From positions 1 through 24,687 of the forward strand of contig NW_006767459.1 of NCBI RefSeq assembly GCF_000264995.1: a stretch of DNA of 24,687 nt, in the 5' to 3' direction. The notes beneath the pieces are model-generated. The model ran no database searches, was not told the DNA's origin, and saw nothing but the letters and a program-made list of their open reading frames with translations. This document shows positions 11,904 through 21,328 of the stretch, one piece after another; positions within the stretch are counted from its first letter, which is position 1; the number at the start of each line of letters is the position of its first letter. This stretch comes from Punctularia strigosozonata HHB-11173 SS5 (lineage: Eukaryota > Basidiomycota > Agaricomycetes > Corticiales > Punctulariaceae). The position numbers and the translations under genes are program-made.

Positions 11904-12131
11904 TCACATGGCCAATTCAGGACCGCGGTTTTCCCCCATGAGGCTTTCCAGGTTTAATGTCAACGTCATGACTCGTGTAGTCAGTGTCTCCAGCTCGTAT
12001 TGACGCAAAAGTTCTGAAATGCACCCTTGCAGAAGGGACAAGCTAGCCTGGGCGAGAAAGGCTGAGCCCGCACGCACGTCGCGCAGCTGCTCATCCTTTC
12101 TCACCTCCCGCGTCGTTTTTGTGTCTCCCAC
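11904..12131 (-). pseudogene. Possible coding remnant, helical protein tail
   Basis: The frame is open for 75 codons without an ATG start and ends at TGA 11904-11906. The translation is amphipathic and helix-like (FLAQASLSLLQGCISELLRQ, then LETLTTRVMTLTLNLESLM), unlike the arginine-rich shadow frames around it. It could be a last exon or a fragment. No family is recognised and no upstream exon could be joined. Confidence 0.25.
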
Positions 12132-12189
12132 CCTTCCCGCCCTACGGCGTTCGCACCGTTTGATTCAGTGTTACTGAATTCCCTTTTCC

Positions 12190-12492
12190 AAACACGGTGC
12201 GCAGGTTGGCCGCGCGTGGTCGGACGGGCCCACCGGCGCGGCGGCTCTCTCCCACATCTTCGTTATCCCTTTCACACGGTTTACTCATTTAGTTTCGCTC
12301 CTTGTCGTTACACGCCGCCTCGCCTCAGCTAGCTTGTTGTCCGGTTTCAACAGCCAGGAGTTCGAAAATTTCCTGGACTCATGTGCTGTTGTCTATAATA
12401 TGTTCAAGAGCCACCTTCCACCGACCTCGCTCTTCCCCTTGAATCAAGAGATGTTTACCTTGGCGACAGCTCATATTCAGCGATCCGACTGA
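12190..12492 (+). pseudogene. Possible coding remnant without a start
   Basis: A frame open for about 100 codons lacks an early ATG and ends at TGA 12490-12492. Its second half reads like a folded protein (SGFNSQEFENFLDSCAVV, YNMFKSHLPPTSLFPL). Directly downstream, two other frames also read plausibly: 12501-12644, with ATG and the tail ILRWVQGNALYLDDNEI, and an overlapping frame with NVYEAQRRDLAADTERR. Together this suggests one exon broken by frameshifts, or successive exons I cannot join. The family is not recognised. Confidence 0.3.
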
Positions 12493-12644
12493 CCAACCCA
12501 ATGTTTACGAAGCCCAACGCAGACGGGATCTCGCCGCAGACACCGAGCGTAGAAATAGCCGCGGAACTCGATCATGCCGGGATTCTGAGATGGGTTCAAG
12601 GCAATGCCTTGTATCTCGATGACAACGAGATACATGTATATTGA

Positions 12645-13306
12645 GAAGAGAGATTGTCTGGGTGGGTACTGAGAAATGTGTCTGTTTCAAGGCATTATTG
12701 ATGATTCTATTCACAGAGTATTGCACCGGACTACGCCTTGAAGTGTTAACATCGGGGACATATAGTAGAGATAGAGGTCTCGTTCTGGGCGATGAAAACT
12801 CGTAACAAAAAGTTTCGTACGGAGATCGGCCCGCGCTCGATTGCAATCTTGGACCAGACATATCAAGAAGTAACGTCTCCTGCGATAATGTCATCCAGTG
12901 CTGACCAAGGACCTCAGGAAGTGTTTATTCACAAAATGCGCTCGGACAGGCAGAACAAGATGGCTTCGACTAAGTCGACCGCAATCGGGGTTATACGCAG
13001 AAGGATTGACGAGGACTAAGGCTCTAGGGAGCAGTATATTCGGCCTTGCACGCACGAGCCTTCGATGCAACTTTGAAAACATGTGGAAGTTGGTACAATT
13101 CATTTGGAAATCACGATACTTGTTATCAGACATGAGCCTCTGGCGCGCGCGCGTCAAATTCCGTTTTCTCTGATCGGATTTAAGCACCGAGAGTCAACAG
13201 ACCTTGTGTTCATCTGGCGGGTCGGCCATCATCGTCGTCCCTTGAAAGGAGAAAAAAAAAGAAGGATCCAAGGTGAATTCCAACGTCGAAGGATCGGCGA
13301 TACAGA
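12645..13306. other. No recognisable gene
   Basis: Open frames are short and arginine-rich on both strands with no motif. The stretch follows the 3' end of the SDR pseudogene, where the missing C-terminal third of that enzyme would be expected. I looked for it and did not see it. Confidence 0.45.
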
Positions 13307-14309
13307 TCATTTACCGACGATCAGCGCCGGCGCCACCGCGTTGCACGTCTGTCGCCCACGGGGTGAGTTCACGGTGAAGCACCGGAGAGAGAGGGAGATG
13401 GGACACTCGCGATGCCGTCTTTGACGTATCTCTGCGCGATCCAGTGCACCAGGCCGTGCATGGCGGATTTGGAGCTGGCGTAGTGCGGCCCTAACGACTC
13501 CGCCGGTGGTCAGCGCAATCACGTCAGCCGCCAGTACACGAATGGCCATCGACAAACCGATGACACCTCCCTTTCCTGAGACGCATATGAATGAGCACAC
13601 TACGAAAAAAAAAAAAAAACTGATAGCAGCCGAGTTTGCTCACCGGCAGCGACGCGTAGGCCAAGAGCGTGAGCAGCGGATCACCTTCGGCGCAGACGAA
13701 GCCAGAGCTCGAACCTCGAACAGAAGATGATCCGTCCCCATTTCTGCTCTTCCATGTGCGGGATGCACAGCTGCGTCACCTATAGCGGTGTATGCGCATG
13801 AACAAGGTGGTAAGCCGAAACTCGCAGACGAGTGGCGTCTGACGCGGGGGACCTCCCCACCCTCCATACCAGATAAGCGGTCCCGGTATTCGTCCTCCAC
13901 GTCCGCTCAAACTCCTCGACACTCATGTCGCCGATATCTCCCCGGGGCCCGATCCGTGTTCCTGTCATGCCGGAGTTGTTCTACAAGATGTCAGGGTGCC
14001 CGAGCTCGCGCACAACCTCGGCGTGCGCCTCGTCGTACGAGGACAGGTCGGCCTGGAACGCGGCCACTTTGACGCCCAGCGCGGCGACGAGCTTCGTGGC
14101 CTCCTCGGCGTTGCGGTGGTAGTGCACCGCGATGGAGCATCCCCGTTTGGCGAGGGCGAGGGCGGTGGCTTTGCCAATCCCTCCGCTGGGCATATGTCGA
14201 TGTCATCCAAGACAAGCCAAGCCCGCAGGTGCGACAGAGGTTCGCCTGATACTTACGTGCATCCCGGAATCAAAGCCAACTTGCCCTGCAGCGGACGTTC
14301 GCTTTCCAT
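13307..14309 (-). pseudogene. SDR family oxidoreductase pseudogene
   Basis: This resembles FabG-like short-chain dehydrogenases, NAD(P)-dependent Rossmann enzymes. Exon 1 (14309-14257) gives MESERPLQGKLALIPGC. A 71-nt intron leads to exon 2 from 14185 (GGIGKATALALAKRG, then ADLSSYDEAHAEVVRELG). The cofactor loop reads PGCTGGIG, with Pro where TGxxxGxG has Thr. At 13983-13981 an in-frame TAG interrupts the DILxNNSG motif, and the reading continues to 13870 (SVEEFERTWRTNTG). The next exon (13779 onward) gives VTQLCIPHMEEQ. The active-site exon HYASSKSAMHGLVHW (Tyr codon near 13482-13480) is displaced by one base from TTGGVV just before it. A GC donor precedes CNAVAPALI. The C-terminal third is absent, and a poly-T tract lies in an intron-like insert. 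Clearly inactive. Confidence 0.87.
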
Positions 14310-14484
14310 GTTGCAGTTCGAGGCAGGAGATAAGATGCGGAATCCGGCAGCCGTTCCCAGTAAGTAAGTCGGAACTCGTCTTACGATGATGTCACAATGC
14401 TTCGGCGCGGGATAAAGTTCGGCTTGACGTGTTCCGGGTCTGGGTGGTGGGTATGTAGAATCATGTTCATTAGAGCAGAGAAAT

Positions 14485-15838
14485 CTAACACGCAGCCACT
14501 GTCTGAGAACGCTTACCCCAGGAACCCGCAGCCCATATAGCAGGTATCGGACAACCCAACATATCACCAGCTCTCCGCATCACCTCCTCATGGCCGACTT
14601 CATAAGCAAGAGCAATTGAATGAGCCACTGGGAGGCCCGGAAGAGGGTATACACTCACCTTTCTCCAGTGAGAGTGGACCGATCTCATGGAGCTGATACA
14701 CCTCCTTCTTGTACTTCTCCGCAGGCGTGAAATGTTCCGCGTCGACGAGATGGAGACAGACGAGCAGCCAGTCCATGAAACCGGCCAGACCGGACCGTTG
14801 CGGCTTATACCACGGTTTGCTCGCCCACCTGTCGTCGGGAGCGACTAGATCAGGGCGATTCGGCCTTAGCGATGCACAGGACTGACCTAGTGGGATGCAT
14901 GCGCGCAACCTCGTCATGTTTCACGTCGGGAACCTCGAGAGGAACGAGCGGGAGAGGGTAGATGCGGGGAAGGAAAACGTAGCGCTGGAAGAGCATCGCA
15001 CCGTTAAGCACGGCCTTCGTGATCAGATGCAAGTACCACGGCTGCGCAGGTTGCCTGACGTGAGGGAAATTACTTTGTGAGATCAGAGAGGGAGGACCGC
15101 ACGTACATCATCGCGATTCTCGTGTGCTCGTTGAGCACGGTGATGACCAGACGATGCGCGAACGGTCGGAGCGGCTTCGATACGTGCATCTGCCTCTGGA
15201 GCTCGCCCATGGTCACCTCCACCACCACCAGGTTGCTATCCGCCGGAACCATGGCGCGCGCTTCGTAGTCTTCGCTCCAAGCCCGCAGCTCATCGAGCGT
15301 GGCCGGGATGGAATGGATTCCCATTCGGCGACCGATTTCCGACCAGAAAACAAAGCCGGCCTAGAAGCGCCTGCTCGATCACGTTCAATTGAGGACGGCA
15401 TTGTTCATACCTGCTGCTCTAGCGGAGATAAAGGCCGCCATCCGTATCGACCCAGCCATCACTATCAACAGACGATTAGGTCTCAGGCATTCAGTTGACC
15501 GCAGTAGACTTGCTATAGGTTCCAAGACGAATAAAGATAGGGTGTAGAGGAAATCGTCATGGCTCTACATTGAAGAAAGGCCATTAGGTGCGAACTGAAA
15601 GATGAATTTCACCGGCTAACGATGTTGTATCGGTCGTGAAGCCAGTTCATCCTGGCGATGGCAATGTTCGCACGTGGGTCCAGATCTTGCTTGCTCGGCG
15701 GAGCGGGTTCATCAAGATCCCAATTGCCATGTATGGGACACGTAAGGAAGGTCACTGGGAAACGAAGGTTTCAGCGCCTAGATGCGCGGTCCCGGCAGAT
15801 GGCCCCAGATGCCGTATCATACCAATCAGAATCTCCGT
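14485..15838 (-). pseudogene. MPAB/Lcp-type oxygenase gene, 5'-truncated, with nonsense codon
   Basis: The sequence resembles the fungal ER-bound oxygenase MpaB family (MPAB_Lcp catalytic domain). Exons on the minus strand are 15838-15823, 15754-15621, 15564-15514, 15461-15411, 15360-15107, 15054-14887, 14828-14659 and 14597-14485, and all phases agree. Together they encode about 318 residues. Segments typical of the family are TEILIVTFLTCPIHG, DPRANIAIARMNWLH, DDFLYTLSLFVLEPI, RYGWRPLSPLEQQ, FWSEIGRRMGI and MHPTRWASKPWYKP, ending near LGCPIPAIW. The N-terminal part expected in the family is missing. The exon at 15461 begins with TGA where an Arg-Trp pair is expected, consistent with CGA to TGA. 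The intron before it has a GC donor. Upstream it joins a tricalbin fragment inside a short intron. Expression as one functional protein is unlikely. Confidence 0.83.
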
Positions 15839-15892
15839 CTGCATGTGGTGTTCGAGTTATTTGGGTCCGCATGAGAGGTTGCAGTGGCTTAC

Positions 15893-16656
15893 GTCGGCAT
15901 ACGCGGGCCATGGAGGTGGTATAGTACGTGTTGCAGACGGAGAGGAGGATGAAGAGCCAGCCCCAGCCGAAGCCAAAACGCGTCAGGAAGTGGGACGTGA
16001 ACACGGCCTGTTATCGCGCGAGCGCGAAGATCAATCGTTGGCAGACTATATGAACGCGTACTAGACGTACGAAGAATATAAGCGCAGCGTTGTGGTACCA
16101 GTCGCCGTAAAACTGCTCGGCGACAAACATCTCGAGCACGGTCTTGTCGCGCGCCTCGTCGTCGTCGAGCGGGCCATCGTCGATTCCGGACACGGCGCGC
16201 CAGCCGACCTTGTACCAGTCTGGGATTGCGGGCGCAGCACCCTCAGGGAAGCCGCCAGGCGGCTCGACTTGCGAGGCTCCGGTGACGGCGCCTGGTGCGG
16301 TATTCGCTGCTGCGTCTTCGTCTGCCTGGACCTTGTCCGCATCTTCGATAATGATGGTGGGGAGGACGGTCGCGCCTCCGGTCGTGACAGGTAGTTCTGC
16401 GGCATCGTTCCTTCTCTTAGCACCCGCGTCTCTGTGCCATGCGAGCACGGATGCATGTCGTGTGCTCACCGTGCGCTCCGCCGCCGTTCTGCTCTTTACC
16501 GACCCTGGAGAGTTGCTCGCGGCCTTTCCCGGCCGCGGCGGCCTTCTGCTCAGGGCTCGCGTTGGCGTCGAAAGTATGGACGGCGACGCTGTTCTTCGCC
16601 GTGTCGTGGTTGATGATGCCGGTGACCTCGGCCTGGGCAGCGAGGGAGGCCGCCAT
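15893..16656 (-). pseudogene. Tricalbin (extended synaptotagmin) 5' fragment
   Basis: Tricalbins tether the ER to the plasma membrane through a membrane hairpin, an SMP lipid-transfer domain and C2 domains. Exons on the minus strand are 16656-16470, 16429-16071 and 16007-15893, with introns of 40 and 63 nt, giving about 221 residues. The ATG at 16656 has a good context (CCCGCCATGG). Visible features are AEVTGIINHDTAKNS near the N-terminus, the WYKVGWRAVSGID motif, AEQFYGDWYHNAALIFF and the membrane hairpin FLTRFGFGWGWLFILL. The sequence stops right after SMARVCR, where the SMP domain should begin. After the donor at 15892 the next exon belongs to an MPAB-type gene. This is therefore the first third of a gene only. 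Without SMP and C2 domains it cannot do the family's job. Confidence 0.8.
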
Positions 16657-16841
16657 GGCGGGCAATGTCGGGGGGTGGGTGATAGCGGTACCAGGGGCGG
16701 GCGATGCGGGTAGTGCGAGCCCGCTGTGCGTTGCGCTAGACGGGCAGTTTGGGTAGTCAAACGCAGGCTGGGCGTTACCGATGTCAATATCGGTATCGCC
16801 GTCGTCGTGCGCAGCATCCCCGGCATCGCTTGTGGAGGTCG

Positions 16842-17150
16842 GCAAAGTGTGCCGGCCTCTGGCGCGTCCGCTTGTGGGGACTGTTCGAGCCCGCTGGTGT
16901 TGTCTTTGCTGGCGGGTCGGTTGATATTGAGCCCGGCGTGCTCGGACACGCCGGTGTCTTGATGCTCGAAGAAGTTGGCGACGGCATACAGGAGGTGGGG
17001 AAGGGTGTCGCTGTCCGGCTAGAGGTGATGCAGGGGCAATTCCAGCACCGGAAGCGGGTGATGCGGGTGATGCGAGGCTACGAGACGCTGCACCTCACGG
17101 TGGTCTTCCTGGCCGAACGCGGGTGTTGCATGACCGATGCGGGGATAGTA
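16842..17150 (-). other. Coding-like stretch upstream of tricalbin fragment
   Basis: On the minus strand a frame reads protein-like across a single TAG at 17021-17019 (QEDHREVQRLVASHHP before it, TLPHLLYAVANFFEHQDTG after it). Near 16842 it could continue into the frame that runs toward the tricalbin ATG, but only with a one-base shift next to a TTT run. The TAG could be a C to T change of CAG, or it could be an intron acceptor (CACCTCTAG). It may be an upstream exon of the tricalbin gene, a separate gene remnant, or chance. The family is not recognised. Confidence 0.3.
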
Positions 17151-17637
17151 TCGGTATCATGTGGTGCGTGGCGTTGTCGTTGTTCGCGGGTCGTCGACCG
17201 GTCCTTGCAGGTCTGATTTGCCCTTCAGTGACATTCGTCGAAGCACGTTCGCATTTTCTGCGCCAGCAGTCTGTCCAAAATTCAGTAAATCTTGCACCCG
17301 AGAGTTGATAAGAACCTATACTAACGAGATACGACCATGTGCGGAGCGCTGACAACAGTCGAGAGCAGGGAAACCATGGTGCAGTCGCGAGCCCCTAGTG
17401 TAGCGTCAGTTCTTGCATTTCTTGAGGACAGTGAAAGGGGGTAATTGTAGGGCGCTCTCTCCATCGACACAAGTATAATTCCTAGCGGAGGTCCCTGTGG
17501 GGCATATTCCAGCCGGATACCAGGACGAGACGGGATCGTGGCCGGAGGCAAGCAAGCATTGTGTGGCCATGCGCGCGAACTCGGTCTCAACAACAAACAC
17601 ACTCTGGTCGCACTCAGCACATCTGAACCTGTCATAC
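17151..17637. other. Spacer before the dioxygenase gene
   Basis: No gene is assigned. From 17406 to 17639 both strands are open. The minus strand starts with ATG and has a cysteine pair (RCAECDQSVFVVETEFARM), while the plus strand runs into the dioxygenase frame with no ATG until 17638. I cannot tell which, if either, is coding. Confidence 0.35.
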
Positions 17638-19371
17638 ATGCCATCTACAGAGGATGCCGAGTTCTACGCTGAATATCTCGATATCCAAGTCAATCAAAGC
17701 CTGAGGAGCCTCGTCAGAGATGCGGAGCAGTATCAAATGATGGGCTCTGACCCCCTTGCCGCACAGGGAGATAGCCCCTTGGAGTACTGGGAGCAGGGCA
17801 TAGGTGTGGAGGATGAAGATCCGGCGGAAGCCCAGGAAAACGTCAATAGAGAAGATACGGAGCAAGATGCCGGTATTGGTGATGTTCGTGCTGATGCACT
17901 ACCCGTTGAAAACTCAGGGTATGTGTTCGACGAACATACAATAAACTGTACTAATATACCATAGACTGGCTACTGGACAGAGCAATAAGAAAAAGTGAGC
18001 CGCTAAATACCAATATTTCCTGATACCACTCACGAACGTTCATTCAGAACACACAAACACAGGCACATGAAGGCCCAAGTGATGCGAAGGAAGGCCAAGA
18101 ATAAAGCTGCGGCGCGCTCCATCGATAGACTTCCACATATAGCCAAGGCCGTTATCGTGTCCAGAAAACTCTCCGACATTGATCATGTTACAACGACGGT
18201 GGACTTCATTGACACACCTACAAAGGGGGCTTGGAAGGGACATACTACTGCCCCACGTGAAGTCCCTAATATGGATGATCTGCTGAATCGGGGATTCAAA
18301 CTGATTGAGTGGGACGCCTCGTATGTCACATAGTGTCATCCTGTTATTGTGTTGAATCAAGCTGATGCCATTTGTAGACGCCCCTTGGTCGTAACCGATT
18401 CCGAAGGGCGAATTATGGTTGCCTTCCATCCTGCTCCTCCTGACAAGGATGATGGCCCAGCATTCTCTGCCACTTGTGACCGCGTTGCCAAGAAGCTGTA
18501 CGATCTGGGTAAGGACCCAAAGTTGCAAGCTAGGTTTGATCCGGGGAAGGATTATCACCGAAGGGGCACCTTTCCAGTACTGACCACCGGCGTCGCCATG
18601 GGTGGAGGTCAGAAAGGTCCCATGAATCTCGTCAAGGACATGGGCCAGGTTCACAGAGGAAAGGCTCTCAAAGAACTGTTAGCTGACCCAGATGTACAGC
18701 GTTTGGCAAACTTCGGAAGTAGTGAGTAAATGTGTGCACTATGCAAACTTTCCCTTGCTTATTCCATATTAGCAAACCTGCTATACACTGCGCCAAAGTT
18801 GTACAAATACTACAACGATGTCGTCTGCCGGACAGAAAAGTTTGATCCCTCTCTTCAATTTCCTTTCCCAAAGTCTGTGTTCAGCATGGCGACTTTCAAC
18901 CTCGGAGGATGTGTTTTCACCGAGCGTCATTTTGATGTGTGCGACTTTGCTGGAGGGCTTTGCTCTATTCAGGCGCTTGGCAACTACAATCACAAGAAAT
19001 GTGGCCATCTCGTTCTATATGAGCTCAGACTCGTCATCGAATTTCCACCGAGGTCGGAGGCCTCCATCCCATCAGCATGCGTTTCTCACTCCAACATTCC
19101 TGTGACTGAGGAAGACGAGTTCCGTGCATCCTTCACTCAATACACCTTGGGCGGACTATGCCAATGGGATGCTTGCGACCAGCGCACTATCAAGTGGATG
19201 AAGGAGAACAATCCTGATGCGCTGGCTCAGTACGAGGCAGTGGGTAAGGCAACAAGATGGGAGGAGCACGTCAAGAGGTTCAGCAAGCTGAATGAGCTCG
19301 CTAATGATATACTCTCTATCTCTAAAGGTGTGGGTGTCAAGCGGAAACGGAAGGTGTCAGACGCAACTTAG
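17638..19371 (+). CDS. TET/JBP-like 2-oxoglutarate/Fe(II) dioxygenase
   Basis: Five exons join perfectly: 17638-17918, 17965-17994, 18048-18320, 18378-18721 and 18773-19371. The introns are 46-57 nt and the product is about 508 aa. The catalytic core is near the C-terminus: GGCVFTERHFDVCDFAGG gives the iron ligands His 362 and Asp 364, CVSHSNIPV gives the distal His 415, and FRASFTQYTLGGL gives Arg 427 for 2-oxoglutarate. These match the fungal 2OGFeDO JBP1/TET family, whose studied members oxidise 5-methylcytosine in DNA. Residues 1-95 are acidic. A lysine/arginine-rich patch follows (near 103-128), possibly for nuclear entry or DNA contact. A basic tail VKRKRKV ends the protein. No stop or frameshift was seen. 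Fungal TET/JBP genes are known to be expanded and linked to transposons. Here the gene converges on an integrase with 31 bp between stops. Confidence 0.87.
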
Positions 19372-19402
19372 TTATGGTATCATATTCTGTGACTATATAG
19401 GT

Positions 19403-21328
19403 CTAAAACATGTCTCCATACAATACCCTTGCCATTGTGAGAGAATAAGACCATAGAGTGGGAATATCTGAAGAGCTTGGAAGCTGCGCTGACCACTGTG
19501 TTAGCAGTTCGTTGAAATGTCGGCTCTGTAGATCGTCTAGTATCTGATGGGGTGGGTCCACCGGTACCGAATTAAGATGTTCTGGTGGGCCACTGCGACC
19601 TAACCATGAGCCTCCATCGCCTTGATCGCGGCGAGGATTTTGGATATGATTGGCCAGGTTATCGTCCCGAAGTGCCTCCCAGTCTACGCCAAACACCTCC
19701 AACTCATCCTCAGGCATTGCTTCATCAACAGACAATAACTGGTCACCACGAACGCCATGCACATACATATCAAAAAAGAACATATCTGCAGGGGATCTGT
19801 TAGGGCCACCGCGGATTCGGATCTGATGTTGGCTCCATGATTGGGCAAAGAATGTGAGTTCCTGATTGATCCGTGGCAGGAACAAATAATGGAGGAGCCA
19901 GAGGTGATTAGAGTTATTAACGTCGAGGCCATGACGTAATTCTAGATTGTAGAAAGCTTCTGACCAAGCTGCACCAACTTGAGAAGTCACGTCCACCCAC
20001 AATCTTTCGATGCGGACATTATGAACACTCCTGGTGGGAAGTTATATCAAGACCCTTTTGAAAATTTGGGCAGACACATACCGTCCCCAAATGTACGAGC
20101 CTCGTCGCTCTCCGCGATAGGCTTCCATCCATGCAGCATGCGGTATATTTTCAACTCCGTGATCTCCCCGTATCCTCGATGGAATCCCATACTGTAAGGC
20201 GGCCTCAAGAAATACATCGAGAACAGTCTGGCCACGGTTGTTATTGCTCGCTCTTAACCCTGTGATGAGGTGCGAGTATCCATCGATAAACCCATGTATC
20301 ACAATTCGCCACCGGATAAGACCTTGACACAGATAAGATCGCTGGTAATTGCAGTAGATCGTGCATAGTACTTACCATGCTGACCATCATGATGCCAGAG
20401 TGCATTAGGTCCTGGAACAGAATATATTCTTCGCCGAATACGGATACGATCAAAGGTTCGGTGAATAGGATCAATGCGGCGTAACGACTCCTGTATGCGT
20501 TCTCCAGGAACTCTATGTCCTAGATTTAGCAGCATACCATTGATCATGGTAATACCTGCACGGCGGTAGCGGGTGCGAAGCTGGATAATTAGGGCATCAA
20601 GGTCCTGATCTGACAATGTAGAGACCGGGCGCGTGTAGGAAGTACTTTGATGCGGAATTTCTGTATGAGCCTCTCCTACATCGGTTGTAGCGGGGTCAAG
20701 GAGGGGGTCACCATTACTTGGGTCATTGTCCAAATTAATAGTGGGACCGACCGCTGCTGGGTTGGCAGAAGGAGTATTTTCTCTGGGTAATCTGTTCCTT
20801 AACGGAGCTTGTTGTGGTTCCACGATGCCATAGTCCAACAGTGCATTACGAACAGTTGTCCTGCTAACTCCCAGAAAGCATGCAACTGCAGCAGTGGAGC
20901 AGAGGCTATAGGCCGAACGGAGGAATTGTTCATCGATATAGATCCGTGGACGACCAGGACCCCTAGAAGCAGCCTCCTGTATAATGGTAGGATGACCATG
21001 ATGGGACGCGTCCAATGTATCACGATAGTGTTCACGGATATCTCCTCTCATGCCCTCAATGCCATGCATTACCGTGCGTAACTCATCTGCGGGAAAGAGA
21101 TGTGTATGCTGGGTGGGCCATCAGACTCTAGTATACAGACAAGAAAGATCAAACTCAGACCGATGATATGAGTTGAGATCATTCGTCTAGGCTATTGCCC
21201 ACCTGCTCGATTCTCCGGGGATCAAGTTCGGCGGGATCTCTCTGCACGATCTCCTGAACTGCCTGGAGAAAACCACGATACCGAGATCGGAATTCTGCAA
21301 GTAGCTGTGATTCACGATGGGCATCCAT
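19403..21328 (-). CDS. Integrase-core (rve-type) DDE transposase
   Basis: Exons on the minus strand are 21086-20376, 20322-20082 and 20030-19403, with introns of 53 and 51 nt, all in phase. They hold an HTH-like segment (FLGVSRTTVRNALLDYG) and an integrase fold. Counting from ATG 21069, the likely catalytic acids are Asp 228 (WHHDGQHG), Asp 245 (GFIDGYS), Asp 285 (RGDHGVEN) and Glu 320 (NVRIERLW). The whole region closely matches agaricomycete integrase-core proteins as I recall them. The family N-terminus (MDAHRESQLLAEFRSRYR) is present from ATG 21328 but ends at TGA 21181-21179, and I found no splice join to 21086 that keeps the frame. Either the 5' end is damaged, or translation starts at 21069 (about 520 aa). 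It runs tail to tail with the TET/JBP-like gene, so both may belong to one element. Confidence 0.88.

Noticed and set aside
13603-13619. A-rich homopolymer (poly-T on the minus strand)
   Set aside because: It might suggest a poly(A) tail of a retrocopy, but the SDR copy has introns, so it is more likely a slippage tract.
16092-16713. Plus-strand open frames of 100-189 codons
   Set aside because: They lie opposite the tricalbin exons, whose family motifs are clear on the minus strand.
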